A stretch of 64,000 nucleotides of DNA from Sphingomonas albertensis (GTDB lineage: Bacteria > Pseudomonadota > Alphaproteobacteria > Sphingomonadales > Sphingomonadaceae), in the NCBI RefSeq assembly GCF_014358075.1, contig NZ_JACONT010000019.1:1-64000 (forward strand), written 5' to 3'. The first letter of the stretch is position 1. Each line of letters begins with the position of its first letter. Shown piece by piece: positions 1 through 9,467 of this stretch. Position numbers and translations under genes: made by a program. The notes below the pieces were generated by a model. It saw nothing but the letters and a program-made list of their open reading frames with translations, searched no databases and was not told where the DNA came from.

Positions 1-7
1 TTAAAAC

Positions 8-37
8 CCCTGGGTCCTGACTTTCGTCAGGATGACG
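8..37. repeat. Dispersed palindromic repeat, family B, single arm
   Basis: A 30-base unit reading CCCTGGGTCCTGAC then TTTCGTCAGGATGACGG. It contains an internal short stem (CCTGAC against GTCAGG). The same unit occurs in inverted orientation near 25.74-25.82 kb, so it is a dispersed intergenic repeat and not part of a gene. Confidence 0.7.
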
Positions 38-149
38 GTGGGGGTGGCGGCGGCGCGGGTGATCCCGATGGTTCCGCCACGCCACTATCCCCACCCCAAG
101 CAAAGCTCCGGTTGCCCTCCCCTCGCGCCCGAGCCTAAAGCCCATCGCA

Positions 150-1502
150 ATGGCTCCCACGACAGACCCCCACCAGCATCCCTTACGGATCGCCAATTTT
201 CGCGCCTATTGGCTGTCCCGCTTCACCGGCACCATAGCCGTCAGCGCGATGTCGATCGTGATCGGGTGGCAGGTCTACAACATCGCCCGCGAGACGATGG
301 ACATCCGCCAGGCCGCCTTCATGCTCGGCATGATCGGGTTCGCGCAGTTCGTGCCGTTGTTCCTGCTCACCCCGATCACCGGCCTCATCGCAGACAGCTT
401 CGACCGCCGCTGGATCGTCCGGGGCACGACGACGTTGCTGGTGCTCACGGCCGCGACATTGTGGTTGCTGACGTGGACCGGCCACCTGACGCTCGGCGTG
501 CTGTTCGTCGCCGCGGTCGCGTTCGGCGTCGCCCGTGCCTTCTCCGGCCCGGCGTATTCCGCATTGGCCCCGAACCTCGTCCCCCGCGCCGTGCTCCCGA
601 CCGCGATCGCGATCAGCTCGATCGCGTGGCAGGTCGGCACGATCGCCGGGCCTAGCGTCGGCGGGCTGCTGTATGCGATCCATCCGGAGGTCGCGTACGG
701 CGTCGCCACGCTGCTCTTCCTCGTCGCGCTCGTCTTCATGTTCATGATCGGCCCGGTACCGCAGCCCGCGACGCAGACCGATCACCGCCCGCTCGCCCGG
801 ATCATCGAGGGCTTCACCTATGTCCGCCGCAACCGCCTCGTCCTCGCGACCATCACGCTGGACCTGTTCGCGGTACTGCTCGCCGGCGCAACCTCGCTGC
901 TGCCGGTCTATTCGCGCGACATCCTCCACGTCGGCTCGCAAGGGCTGGGCGTGCTCGCGGCCGGCATGGGCATCGGCGCGGCGATCACGGCCGTGTGGTT
1001 CTCGGTCCGGCCGATGAGCACCAATGTCGGCGTGAAGATGCTGATCGCCGTCGTCGTGTTCGGCCTCGCGATCCTCACCTTCGGCGTCGCCACGCCGATC
1101 GTCGACCTGCTCGGCATCGCGCCCGGCACGATCGCGGGCTTCCCCATCCACCCGGCCTTCGTCCTCAGCCTGGTCGCGCTCATCGTCGCTGGCGGCGCGG
1201 ACATGATCTCGGTCTATGTCCGCCAGTCGCTGATCCAGCTCCATACGCCGGATGCGATGCGCGGCCGCGTGAGCGCGGTGTCTCAGCTCACCATCTCGGC
1301 CTCGAACGAGCTCGGCGAATTCGAGAGCGGGGTGATGGCGTCGCTGCTCGGCCCGGTCGGCGCGGTGGTGTTCGGCGGCGTCGGTGCTATTGCGATCACG
1401 ATCGGCTGGGCGCGATTGTTCCCGGAACTAGGCCGCGCGAAAACCTTTGATCCCCCAGAGATCCTAGAGACCGAACCCGAACACGGAGAAGCCAAGCCAT
1501 GA
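150..1502 (+). CDS. MFS transporter (EntS-like MFS_3 family)
   Basis: A 450-residue inner-membrane protein made of alternating hydrophobic segments, consistent with 12 transmembrane helices. After the second helix it carries [11 protein letters not shown], the loop-2/3 signature of the major facilitator superfamily. Overall length and the start [10 protein letters not shown] resemble the enterobactin-exporter-like MFS_3 group, so efflux of a small molecule is likely; the substrate cannot be read from sequence. The ATG at 150 has only a weak upstream ribosome site, but no better in-frame start is visible. Its stop overlaps the cysK start (ATGA), so the two are probably cotranscribed and translationally coupled. 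That could mean export of a cysteine-related compound, but this is inference only. Confidence 0.88.
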   Translation: MAPTTDPHQHPLRIANFRAYWLSRFTGTIAVSAMSIVIGWQVYNIARETMDIRQAAFMLGMIGFAQFVPLFLLTPITGLIADSFDRRWIVRGTTTLLVLTAATLWLLTWTGHLTLGVLFVAAVAFGVARAFSGPAYSALAPNLVPRAVLPTAIAISSIAWQVGTIAGPSVGGLLYAIHPEVAYGVATLLFLVALVFMFMIGPVPQPATQTDHRPLARIIEGFTYVRRNRLVLATITLDLFAVLLAGATSLLPVYSRDILHVGSQGLGVLAAGMGIGAAITAVWFSVRPMSTNVGVKMLIAVVVFGLAILTFGVATPIVDLLGIAPGTIAGFPIHPAFVLSLVALIVAGGADMISVYVRQSLIQLHTPDAMRGRVSAVSQLTISASNELGEFESGVMASLLGPVGAVVFGGVGAIAITIGWARLFPELGRAKTFDPPEILETEPEHGEAKP

Positions 1503-2419
1503 AGGCCAACTCGATCCTCGATACGATCGGCAACACGCCGCACGTCCGCCTGTCGAAGCTGTTCCCCGAATCCGAAGTGTGGGTGAAGTCCGAGCGCTCG
1601 AACCCCGGCGGGTCGATCAAGGACCGCATCGCGCTCGCGATGATCGAGGCGGCCGAGAAGGACGGCCATCTCCAGCCCGGCGGCACGATCATCGAGCCGA
1701 CCAGCGGCAACACCGGCATCGGCCTGGCGCTCGTCGCCGCGGTGAAGGGGTACAAGATCGTCCTCGTCATGCCCGAGAGCATGTCGATCGAACGCCGTCG
1801 CCTGATGCTCGCCTACGGTGCGACCTTCGACCTGACCCCGCGCGAGAAGGGCATGAAGGGCGCGATCGAGCGTGCGAAGGAACTCGTCGAGCAGACGCCG
1901 GGCTCGTGGATGCCGCAGCAGTTCGAGAACCCTGCGAACATCGCCGTGCATGTCGCGACGACCGCCCAGGAAATCCTTGCCGACTTCCGTGACGCGCCGA
2001 TCGACGTGATCATCACCGGCGTCGGCACCGGCGGTCACATCACCGGCGTCGCCGAGGCGCTGAAGAAGGAATGGCCGTCGCTCAAGGTCTACGCAGTCGA
2101 GCCCGCCGCGTCGCCGGTGATCGCCGGCGGCCAGCCGGGTCCGCACCCGATCCAGGGCATCGGCGCGGGCTTCATCCCGGTGAACCTCCACACCCAGGCG
2201 CTCGACGGCGTGATCGAGGTCGATGCCGCGGTAGCGAAGGACATGGCGCGCCGCTCGGCGACCGAAGAGGGCATGCTCGTCGGCATCAGCTCGGGCGCAA
2301 CGCTCGCGGCGATTCTCCAGAAGCTGCCCGATCTGCCTGACAACGTTCGGGTTCTCGGCTTCAACTATGACACCGGCGAGCGCTATCTGTCGGTCCCGGA
2401 CTTCCTGCCCGAACAGTGA
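1499..2419 (+). CDS. cysK: Cysteine synthase A (O-acetylserine sulfhydrylase)
   Basis: A 306-residue fold-type II PLP enzyme that makes L-cysteine from O-acetylserine and sulfide in the cytoplasm. NPGGSIKDR places the Schiff-base lysine at K41. TSGNTGIG (68-75) is the substrate loop, GTGGHITG (175-182) binds the PLP phosphate, and GISSGA near 262-267 is the conserved C-terminal serine motif. Length sits between E. coli CysK and CysM. The start overlaps the MFS gene stop, and the stop overlaps the following GTG start, so three genes form one tightly packed transcription unit. Confidence 0.94.
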   Translation: MKANSILDTIGNTPHVRLSKLFPESEVWVKSERSNPGGSIKDRIALAMIEAAEKDGHLQPGGTIIEPTSGNTGIGLALVAAVKGYKIVLVMPESMSIERRRLMLAYGATFDLTPREKGMKGAIERAKELVEQTPGSWMPQQFENPANIAVHVATTAQEILADFRDAPIDVIITGVGTGGHITGVAEALKKEWPSLKVYAVEPAASPVIAGGQPGPHPIQGIGAGFIPVNLHTQALDGVIEVDAAVAKDMARRSATEEGMLVGISSGATLAAILQKLPDLPDNVRVLGFNYDTGERYLSVPDFLPEQ

Positions 2420-3747
2420 GGACCGATCTCTCCGCGCGCGGCACTCGGGTGCTGCGCGCCACCCTCGTCGGCGTCTCCGCGCTGGCGATCATCGGGCCTG
2501 CGCTGGTCGTCGCCAATGCGCCGACGATCATCCACGTGTCCAAGCGGGTGAAACTCCCGCCCGGCCGGGTCGTGCCGCAAGCCGAAGTCCCCGAGGTCGA
2601 ACCCGTCAAGTTCGTCGACCTCAGCCCCGAAGACGCGCGTGCGTTCAACGCGACGGTGCCGCTCTCGACCGATCCCAACCCGGCGGCCCGACCGTTCCGC
2701 TTCGCCGGCGGTCCGGACGATCTGGCGCGCGCGGCCGACTGCATGGCGGCGGGCATCCTCTACGAGGCCGGCGACGATACGCTCGGCGAGCGTGCGGTCG
2801 CGCAGGTCGTGCTCAATCGCCTCCGCCACCCTGCCTTCCCCAAGACGGTGTGCGGAGTCGTATTCGAAGGGCAGGACCGTTCGACGGGATGCCAGTTCAG
2901 CTTCAGCTGCGACGGCGCGCTAACCCGCTGGCATCCGACCGACGACGCTTGGCGCCGCGCGCGCGAAGTCGCGGCCGCATCGCTGTCCGGTGCGGTGTTC
3001 AAGCAGGTCGGCTATGCGACGCACTATCATACCGACTGGGTCGTGCCCTATTGGCAGTCGAGCCTCGACAAGATCACCGCGGTGAACACGCATCTGTTCT
3101 TCCGCTGGTCCGGCTGGTGGGGCACGCCCCCGGCGTTCGGGCGTCATCCCGAAACCGTCGAGCCGGTGATCGCGCAGCTTGCCGACCTGTCCGATGCGCA
3201 CAAGACCGGCGCGGCGTTGGCCGAGGCGGACGCCGCACTGGCGGAAGCGTCGATTGCCATGGGGTTTGGCACGGCGGGGTTTGGCACGGTTGCCGAGGGG
3301 GCGTCTGCGTCCGTGACGCCGCTCGATGGCGATACGATCTTCGTGACGTTGCCGCGCAACCAGAGTGCCGACGGCTTGACCCTGCTTGCGGCCCAGGCGT
3401 GCGGCGACAAACCTTTCTGCCGCTACATGGCGTGGATCGACGGCACGAAGATGGCGACCGCGATCCCGCTGGAGCCCGCGCAGACGGCCGCATTGAGTTT
3501 CAGCTATTTGCGCGATCGGGCGAGCAAATACGAGCGATCGCTGTGGAACTGCCGTCAGTTCAAGCGCGCGGATCCGACCCAGTGCATGGTGGCGAGGGCG
3601 GCGATGACTGCCGTACCACCGCCACCCGCCGTTGCGCCGAACGCGCCTGCCGCGGCGGTCGAACTGAACGGTGTTCGGCGGAAACCTAACCCCGCTCCGC
3701 CGCCGGTAACGGCAACCCCAGCGTCGGCCGCGCCGATCAACAAGTAG
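2416..3747 (+). CDS. SleB-type cell wall hydrolase (Hydrolase_2)
   Basis: A 443-residue protein starting at a GTG that overlaps the cysK stop (GTGA). Residues about 10-35 form a hydrophobic signal or anchor, so the enzyme acts in the periplasm. The Hydrolase_2 domain spans roughly 100-230, with [10 protein letters not shown] giving the likely catalytic glutamate E117, followed by the conserved [10 protein letters not shown] and CQFSFSCDG blocks. This family contains spore-cortex and cell-wall lytic transglycosylases; in a Gram-negative the probable target is peptidoglycan. The remaining C-terminal half is low-complexity and ends in an Ala/Pro-rich tail with no domain I recognise. Confidence 0.85.
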   Translation: MRTDLSARGTRVLRATLVGVSALAIIGPALVVANAPTIIHVSKRVKLPPGRVVPQAEVPEVEPVKFVDLSPEDARAFNATVPLSTDPNPAARPFRFAGGPDDLARAADCMAAGILYEAGDDTLGERAVAQVVLNRLRHPAFPKTVCGVVFEGQDRSTGCQFSFSCDGALTRWHPTDDAWRRAREVAAASLSGAVFKQVGYATHYHTDWVVPYWQSSLDKITAVNTHLFFRWSGWWGTPPAFGRHPETVEPVIAQLADLSDAHKTGAALAEADAALAEASIAMGFGTAGFGTVAEGASASVTPLDGDTIFVTLPRNQSADGLTLLAAQACGDKPFCRYMAWIDGTKMATAIPLEPAQTAALSFSYLRDRASKYERSLWNCRQFKRADPTQCMVARAAMTAVPPPPAVAPNAPAAAVELNGVRRKPNPAPPPVTATPASAAPINK

Positions 3748-3759
3748 CACGCCCCTGCT

Positions 3760-3862
3760 CCCCTCCCTGAAAGGGAGGGGTTGGGGGTGGGTCGGCCTGC
3801 TTGAGCCGCAACAGTCGGACTCGCGGAACCCGACCCATCCCCCGCCCCTCTCAGGGAAGGGG
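3760..3862. repeat. Palindromic intergenic repeat, family A
   Basis: CCCCTCCCT-GAA-AGGGAGGGG (3760-3780) continues into GGGTGGGTCGG. The mirror arm CCGACCCATCCCCC and a second C-rich/G-rich hairpin end near 3862. The element fills the gap between two convergent genes and has the same plan as the copies near 9.4, 10.8 and 48.9 kb. It could end transcription from both sides, but there is no T run. Confidence 0.7.
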
Positions 3863-3884
3863 AAAGAGAAGGGTCGCTCCCCGA

Positions 3885-5687
3885 TCAGGCGGCCATGAAC
3901 ATCTCGGGCGGAAGCGCCATCAGCGACTCCGCGCCACCCTCGATCTTCCGACGCAGCGCGCCGGCATCCGGCAGGATCCGCTCGGCATAGAAGCGCGCCG
4001 TCACCAGCTTGGCGTCGAGGAACGCTGCCTCGCCCTCGCCCGCTGCCTTCAGCTTGGTCGCGGCGACCGCCATCCGCAGCCACATCGTGCCGACCGCGAC
4101 GATCCCCATCAGGTGCATGTAGCTGACCGCACCCGCGCCGACGTTCTCGGGGTTCTTCATGCCGTTCGCCATGAACCACATCGTCGCCGCCTGAAGCTGG
4201 CCGTTCGCCTTCTCCAGCGCCTCGGCAAACACGGCCGTCGCCGGATCGCCCTTCGCCGCGGCGACGTCGTCCGCCACCAGCTTGAAGAACGCCTGGATCC
4301 CGCGTCCGCCATTCTGCGCGAGCTTGCGCCCGACCAGATCCATCGCCTGGACGCCGTTGGTGCCCTCGTAGATCATCGCGATCCGGGCATCGCGGACATA
4401 CTGCTCCATGCCCCATTCGGCGATGTAGCCGTGACCGCCGTAAACCTGCTGCGCGTTGGTCGCGATCGCATAGCCCATGTCGGTGCCGTAACCCTTGATG
4501 ACCGGGGTCAGCAGGCTGATCATGTCGCCAGCGATCTGCCGCTCTTCCTCGGTCTCGGCGTGATGCTCGAGATCCGCCTGGAGCGCAGTCCACAGGATCA
4601 GCGCGCGCAGGCCCTCGGTCAGCGACTTGCCCTCCATCAGCATGCGGCGGATGTCGGGATGGACGAACAGCGTGTCGGCCTTCTCCTGCGGCTCCTTCGG
4701 CCCGGTCAGCGCGCGGCCCTGACGACGGTCCTGCGCGTACTGGACGGCATTCTGGTAGGCGACTTCCGCCACGCCGAGACCCTGGAGACCGACGCCGAGG
4801 CGCGCGGCGTTCATCATGATGAACATCGCCGCGAGGCCCTTCATCTCCTCGCCGACCAGCCAGCCGGTCGCCGAATCATAGTTCATCACGCAGGTCGAGT
4901 TCGCGTGAATGCCCATCTTGTGCTCGATCGACCCGCAGGTGACGCCGTTGCGCGCGCCCAGCGATCCGTCCTCCTCGACGATAAACTTCGGCACGACGAA
5001 CAGCGAGATGCCCTTCGAGCTGTCCGGCGCGCCCGGCGTCTTGGCCAGAACGAGGTGGATGATGTTCTCGGTCAGGTCATGCTCGCCGCTCGAGATGAAG
5101 ATCTTCGTGCCGGTGATCGCGTACGAACCGTCCGCCTGCGGCTCGGCCTTGGTGCGGATCAGGCCGAGATCGGTGCCGCACTGCGGCTCGGTCAGGTTCA
5201 TCGTGCCGCCCCATTCGCCCGACACCATCTTCGGCACGTACATCGCCTTCTGCGCGTCCGAGCCCTTGGCGATCAGCGCGGCGATCGCGCCGTGCGTGAG
5301 CCCCGGATACATCGCGAACGCCATGTTCGACGAGATCATGTATTCCTGGAACGCGGTCGACACGACGTGCGGCATCCCCTGCCCGCCATATTCGGGCTGG
5401 TTGCCGAGCGTCGCCCAGCCGCTCTCGACATACTGCTTATACGCTTCCTTGAAGCCGTCCGGCGTCGTCACCGAGCCGTCCTCGTGCCGCGTGCAGCCCT
5501 GCTGGTCGCCCGATAGATTGAGCGGGAAGAGCACTTCGGCGACGAACTTGCCGCCTTCTTCGAGCACCGCGTCGACAACGTCGGGCGAGGCCGCATCGAA
5601 GCCGGGGAGGTTATTGTAGCGATCGAGGCCGACGACATGCTCGAGGACGAAACGCGTGTCGCGGACGGGGGGCGTATACTGGGGCAT
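3885..5687 (-). CDS. Acyl-CoA dehydrogenase, large C-terminally extended type (DmdC-like)
   Basis: A 600-residue flavoenzyme, longer than the 380-residue classical acyl-CoA dehydrogenases and matching the group annotated as 3-methylmercaptopropionyl-CoA dehydrogenase. It has the small N-terminal domain (about 1-45), the FAD and substrate segments MNLTEPQCGTDLG (163-175) and FISSGEHD (197-204), and the base-bearing YEGTNG with E441, then the family's C-terminal helical extension. It would introduce a 2,3 double bond into an acyl-CoA and pass electrons to ETF. Whether it works on DMSP-derived or fatty acyl-CoA is not decidable here. AAGGAT precedes its ATG. It starts three bases after the MerR gene stop, so the two form an operon. 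Confidence 0.9.
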   Translation of the reverse strand: MPQYTPPVRDTRFVLEHVVGLDRYNNLPGFDAASPDVVDAVLEEGGKFVAEVLFPLNLSGDQQGCTRHEDGSVTTPDGFKEAYKQYVESGWATLGNQPEYGGQGMPHVVSTAFQEYMISSNMAFAMYPGLTHGAIAALIAKGSDAQKAMYVPKMVSGEWGGTMNLTEPQCGTDLGLIRTKAEPQADGSYAITGTKIFISSGEHDLTENIIHLVLAKTPGAPDSSKGISLFVVPKFIVEEDGSLGARNGVTCGSIEHKMGIHANSTCVMNYDSATGWLVGEEMKGLAAMFIMMNAARLGVGLQGLGVAEVAYQNAVQYAQDRRQGRALTGPKEPQEKADTLFVHPDIRRMLMEGKSLTEGLRALILWTALQADLEHHAETEEERQIAGDMISLLTPVIKGYGTDMGYAIATNAQQVYGGHGYIAEWGMEQYVRDARIAMIYEGTNGVQAMDLVGRKLAQNGGRGIQAFFKLVADDVAAAKGDPATAVFAEALEKANGQLQAATMWFMANGMKNPENVGAGAVSYMHLMGIVAVGTMWLRMAVAATKLKAAGEGEAAFLDAKLVTARFYAERILPDAGALRRKIEGGAESLMALPPEMFMAA

Positions 5688-5690
5688 GGT

Positions 5691-6140
5691 TTATCCTTGG
5701 TTGTCCTGGGCGCGGCTCACTTCGAGGAGGGCCACGAAACTGGTGAGTTCGTCGATGGCGAGATCGATGTCGCGCTTCTGCGCGGTCAGCAGTGCGATCC
5801 GCGCCTGGCTGCGCTCGATCACGACCTGGCGCTGCGCACGTCGCCCGTCGCCGAGATCGTAGAGGTCGATCATCTCGCGGATCTCGCCGAGGCTGAACCC
5901 GACGCGCTTGCCGCGCAGGATCCAGGCGAGACGCGCGCGGTCGCGGTGCGAATAGATGCGCTGCGTACCACGACGCTCGGGCGCGATCAGGCCCTCGTCC
6001 TCGTAGAACCTGAGAGCGCGCGCGGTGACGTCGAACTCGGCGGAGAGATCCGAGATCGTGAAGCTCTCGCGGTCATGCCGCGGTTCGATCACCGCGTAGG
6101 ATTCGGGAGAGACCGGAGAAGGAGATGCTCGTGTCGCCAT
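5691..6140 (-). CDS. MerR family transcriptional regulator
   Basis: A 149-residue regulator. The winged helix begins near residue 27 (FTISDLSAEFDVTARALRFY) and includes EDEGLIAPERRG, both typical of MerR; a C-terminal coiled-coil follows. There is no cysteine cluster for metal sensing, so a LiuR-type role in fatty-acid or branched-chain catabolism is more likely. It is immediately upstream of the acyl-CoA dehydrogenase and probably controls it and itself; that link is inferred from gene order. Confidence 0.9.
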   Translation of the reverse strand: MATRASPSPVSPESYAVIEPRHDRESFTISDLSAEFDVTARALRFYEDEGLIAPERRGTQRIYSHRDRARLAWILRGKRVGFSLGEIREMIDLYDLGDGRRAQRQVVIERSQARIALLTAQKRDIDLAIDELTSFVALLEVSRAQDNQG

Positions 6141-6172
6141 CCCGAGACAAATAACTCTCGTTTACGTCAACG

Positions 6173-6673
6173 TCAATTAGCGCAGAGCAACTTCCCGGCA
6201 GATGATCGCCCGCCTGTTGAGCGCAACGTCGATGCCTCCGATCGCGATTCGCTGATCCGATCGACGGTCAGCGCGGCGAGCGAGGCACGGCCGGTGCAGA
6301 GCGATTCGCAGGCCTCGGGCATTTCGGCTGGGAAGACGATCCGGTCTCCGTCAAACTTCGCGTCGAATTTGCAGGTGCCGAACGCGACCTTGAGTGCGTC
6401 GCCCGAGCGCTCGACCGTGCCGGACGCGGTACAGCCCTGGGCCTCGCCATAATCGACGCTGACCCCGATCCGGGCAATCTTGTCCGTCCCGACGACGCAG
6501 ACCCGGTCGGTATCGCGCGCCCAGGATCCTTGCAGCGGCGCGTTCGGATTCGGCACGATCCCCGCCGTCTCGGCCGCCGCCTCCAGCCGAGCCCCCGCAC
6601 TGTCCGCCACGACATTGGACGGCTCTCGCCCACATCCGCCCAACACCAAAGCGAGCAGCAGCGCCCGCCTCAT
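6173..6673 (-). CDS. Hypothetical lipoprotein
   Basis: A 166-residue protein with a short hydrophobic signal and a lipobox-like LVLGGCG, predicting lipidation at Cys14. I do not recognise the mature part. It contains repeated short beta-strand-like stretches and four further cysteines (DRVC, EAQGC, FGTC, ACESLC), which could form disulfides in the periplasm. Its start overlaps the hisI stop (ATGA), so it is expressed with hisI, although no histidine role is evident. The C-terminus is Ser/Arg rich. Confidence 0.72.
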   Translation of the reverse strand: MRRALLLALVLGGCGREPSNVVADSAGARLEAAAETAGIVPNPNAPLQGSWARDTDRVCVVGTDKIARIGVSVDYGEAQGCTASGTVERSGDALKVAFGTCKFDAKFDGDRIVFPAEMPEACESLCTGRASLAALTVDRISESRSEASTLRSTGGRSSAGKLLCAN

Positions 6674-7032
6674 TCAGCTGGCACCAGCTTATCTCCATCG
6701 ATCCGCCGGAAGAAACAGGTGCGTTCACCGGTATGGCACGCCGGGCCCGCGGCATCGGCGATCACCCACACCGCATCCTGATCGCAATCGATCCGCAGCT
6801 CGGCGACGCGCAACACGTTCCCAGACGTCTCGCCCTTCTTCCACAGCTTCTCGCGACTCCGCGACCAGAAATGCGCCTCGCCGGTTGCCCGCGTCTCCGC
6901 CAGCGCTTCCGCATTCATATGCGCGACCATCAGCACGGCGCCCGACACGCGGTCGGTGACGACAGCGGTCAGAAGCCCGGCGGAATCGAATTTCGGATCG
7001 AGCGTCAGGCCCGTGTCGCGGCTGTGTGTCAT
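6670..7032 (-). CDS. hisI: Phosphoribosyl-AMP cyclohydrolase
   Basis: A 120-residue enzyme for the third step of histidine synthesis, opening the adenine ring of phosphoribosyl-AMP. The ATG at 7032 is chosen over longer open frames because family homology begins right after it. The active-site and metal motifs are visible: [18 protein letters not shown], the acidic CDQDAVW, and [12 protein letters not shown] with paired cysteines. It is the free-standing HisI form without a fused HisE domain. It is divergent from purF across about 120 bases and is followed by a small lipoprotein gene in ATGA overlap. Confidence 0.93.
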   Translation of the reverse strand: MTHSRDTGLTLDPKFDSAGLLTAVVTDRVSGAVLMVAHMNAEALAETRATGEAHFWSRSREKLWKKGETSGNVLRVAELRIDCDQDAVWVIADAAGPACHTGERTCFFRRIDGDKLVPAE

Positions 7033-7152
7033 GCCCCGGATATACCCGAAACCCGCCGGGATGCGACCAGCGGCACGCAATGTTATTACAAACAGGCGAC
7101 AAGCCCGCCAACCGCTCGTATAGGGCAGCTTCCGCACGACGTGAGATCCGGC

Positions 7153-8610
7153 ATGCAGACGACCAATCCTTTCGATGACGACAAACTCCGCGAAGAATGC
7201 GGGGTGTTCGGCGTCTCCGCCACCGATGGCGCGGCCGCGCTCGTAGCCCTGGGGCTGCACGCGCTGCAGCACCGCGGGCAGGAAGCGGCCGGCATCACGA
7301 CCTTCGATGGGGCCAATTTCCACACGCACCGCGCGATGGGCCATGTCGCCGGCAATTTCGACCGCGACGACGTGATCCGCGCGCTACCCGGCACCGTCGC
7401 CTGCGGTCATGTCCGCTATTCGACGACCGGCGAGACCGCCCTGCGCAACGTCCAGCCGCTCTATGCAGAGCTGTCGACCGGCGGCTTCGCGATCGCGCAT
7501 AACGGCAATATTTCCAATGCGATGCGGTTGCGTCGCGAGCTCGTCCGCCGCGGCTCGATCTTCCAGTCGACCAGCGATACCGAGACGATCATCCACCTCG
7601 TCGCGACGTCGAACTACCGGACGCTGCTCGATCGCTTCATCGACGCGCTGAAGCAGATCGAGGGCGCGTATTCGCTGATCGTGATGACGCCGGAGGGGAT
7701 GATCGCCTGCCGCGATCCGCTCGGCATCCGGCCGCTCGTGATGGGCAAACTCGGCGACGCGGTGATCTTCGCGTCCGAGACGGTCGCGCTCGATGTGGTC
7801 GGCGCGACCTTCGTGCGTGCGGTCGAACCGGGCGAGCTGGTCATCGTCCAGGGCTCGGAGATTCGCTCGATCCGCCCGTTCGCACCGATGGCGGCGCGGC
7901 CGTGCATCTTCGAATGGGTGTATTTCTCGCGGCCCGATTCGATCGTTGACGATCACTCGGTCTATTCGGTGCGGAAGGCGATCGGCGCGCAGCTCGCGAT
8001 CGAATCGCCGGTCGATGCCGATCTCGTCATTCCGGTGCCCGATTCGGGGACGCCGGCGGCAATCGGCTATGCGCAGCAGTCGGGCATTCCGTTCGAGCTC
8101 GGCATCATCCGCTCGCATTATGTCGGCCGCACCTTCATCTCGCCGGGCGACAAGGTCCGCCACCTCGGCGTGAAGCTCAAGCACAACGCCAATCGCGCGC
8201 TGATCAAGGGCAAGCGGGTCATCCTCGTCGACGATTCGATCGTCCGGGGCACGACCTCGCTCAAGATCGTCCAGATGATGCGCGAGGCGGGCGCCGCCGA
8301 AGTGCATATGCGGATCGCCAGCCCGCCGACGCGGCATTCGTGCTTCTACGGCGTCGATACGCCCGAGCGCGCAAAGCTGCTCGCGGCTAAGCTGGATCTC
8401 GGTGGCATGACGGGCTTCATTCACGCCGACAGCCTGAACTTCATCTCGATCGACGGCCTCTACAAGGCGCTCGGCGAGGCGAAGCGCGCGGATGTCCGCC
8501 CGAAATACTGCGACGCGTGCTTCACCGGCGACTACCCGACCACGCTGACCGACCATGACGAAGGCTCGGAAGTCGACCAGTTCGCGATGCTCGCCGAACG
8601 CGTCATCTGA
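7153..8610 (+). CDS. purF: Amidophosphoribosyltransferase
   Basis: A 485-residue enzyme for the first committed step of purine synthesis: PRPP plus glutamine to phosphoribosylamine. The ATG at 7153 puts the conserved REECGVFGV near the N-terminus. Cys16 would become the N-terminal nucleophile after propeptide removal, as in Bacillus-type PurF. The Ntn-glutaminase domain runs to about 240 and includes GHVRYSTTG. The phosphoribosyltransferase domain carries [14 protein letters not shown]. The C-terminal cysteines ([14 protein letters not shown]) are like those holding an Fe-S cluster in the Bacillus class. The next gene, an SDR, follows 16 bases later. Confidence 0.96.
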   Translation: MQTTNPFDDDKLREECGVFGVSATDGAAALVALGLHALQHRGQEAAGITTFDGANFHTHRAMGHVAGNFDRDDVIRALPGTVACGHVRYSTTGETALRNVQPLYAELSTGGFAIAHNGNISNAMRLRRELVRRGSIFQSTSDTETIIHLVATSNYRTLLDRFIDALKQIEGAYSLIVMTPEGMIACRDPLGIRPLVMGKLGDAVIFASETVALDVVGATFVRAVEPGELVIVQGSEIRSIRPFAPMAARPCIFEWVYFSRPDSIVDDHSVYSVRKAIGAQLAIESPVDADLVIPVPDSGTPAAIGYAQQSGIPFELGIIRSHYVGRTFISPGDKVRHLGVKLKHNANRALIKGKRVILVDDSIVRGTTSLKIVQMMREAGAAEVHMRIASPPTRHSCFYGVDTPERAKLLAAKLDLGGMTGFIHADSLNFISIDGLYKALGEAKRADVRPKYCDACFTGDYPTTLTDHDEGSEVDQFAMLAERVI

Positions 8611-8626
8611 TATTCCCGGAGCGATT

Positions 8627-9337
8627 ATGACGGACAAGCCTCTCGAAGGCCGGCTGGCCTTGGTCACCGGTGCCAGCCGCGGCATCGGCGCCGCGACCGC
8701 GATCGCGCTGGCGGCAAAGGGCGCACACGTCGTCCTGACGGCGCGCACGCCGGGTGGTCTGGAAGAGGTCGAGGCAGCGATCCACGCGGCCGGCGGCTCG
8801 GCGACGATCGCTCCGCTGGATCTGGCTGAGAGCGAAGCCATTGCGCGGCTCGCGACGGCAGTCGGCGACCGCTGGGATGCGCTCGATATTCTAGTACTCA
8901 ACGCGGGCATGCTCGGTTCGCTGTCGTCGGTCCCGGCGATCGATCCGAAGGAAATGGCGCAGGTCCTGACGCTCAACGTCAGCGCACAGGCGGCGCTGAT
9001 CGCGGCGTTCGATCCGATGCTGAAGAAGGCCAAGTCGGCCCGCGTGATCGGCGTGACCTCCAGCGTCGGCCGCAAACCCCGCGCCTATTGGGGCTTGTAT
9101 GGCGCATCGAAGGCCGCGTTCGAAACGCTGCTCGGTGCCTATGGCGACGAGATGGCGGAGATCAGCGCGATCCGCACCGCAATCGTCGATCCCGGCGCGA
9201 CCCGGACCAAGATGCGCGCGCGCGCCTATCCGGGCGAGGATCCGAACTCGGTGAAAGAGCCAACGGTGGTGGCTGAGCGCATCGTAGCGCTGGCAATCGA
9301 AGGATTCGAAGCAGGTCATTTCGAGCGGGTAAACTAA
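8627..9337 (+). CDS. SDR family NAD(P)-dependent oxidoreductase
   Basis: A 236-residue classical short-chain dehydrogenase. TGASRGIG is the nucleotide-binding glycine motif near residue 14, LVLNAG the structural NNAG-type motif, TSSVG contributes the catalytic serine, and YGASK supplies the catalytic Tyr and Lys. The start at 8627 has GGAG seven bases upstream and is preferred over an upstream frame overlapping purF. The substrate cannot be assigned. It lies directly downstream of purF, probably on the same transcript. Confidence 0.9.
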   Translation: MTDKPLEGRLALVTGASRGIGAATAIALAAKGAHVVLTARTPGGLEEVEAAIHAAGGSATIAPLDLAESEAIARLATAVGDRWDALDILVLNAGMLGSLSSVPAIDPKEMAQVLTLNVSAQAALIAAFDPMLKKAKSARVIGVTSSVGRKPRAYWGLYGASKAAFETLLGAYGDEMAEISAIRTAIVDPGATRTKMRARAYPGEDPNSVKEPTVVAERIVALAIEGFEAGHFERVN

Positions 9338-9340
9338 AGG

Positions 9341-9467
9341 AATCCTCCCCCGCCAGGGGGAGGTGGCTGGCGCTTGCCAGACGGAGGGGGAGGTAAGCGA
9401 TCACGTAGGTTCCGTGTCCTCCCCCTCCGTCGCCTTTGGCGCCACCTCCCCCTGGCGGGGGAGGATT
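9341..9467. repeat. Long perfect inverted repeat, family A
   Basis: Two perfect 27-base arms (9341-9367 and 9441-9467) flank inner arms GACGGAGGGGGAGG (9380-9393) and CCTCCCCCTCCGTC (9418-9431). The whole unit can fold into one long branched hairpin. It separates convergent genes, and its last base is shared with the stop codon of the cyclopropane synthase gene. Copies of the same type are at 48.8 kb and, diverged, at 3.8 and 10.8 kb. Confidence 0.85.

Noticed and set aside
183..1244. Long open frame opposite the MFS gene, and similar long frames antisense to purF, htpG, both large TonB-receptor genes and lepA
   Set aside because: High-GC third-position bias keeps antisense frames open; translations are Arg/Asp/His-rich with no domain and no ribosome site.
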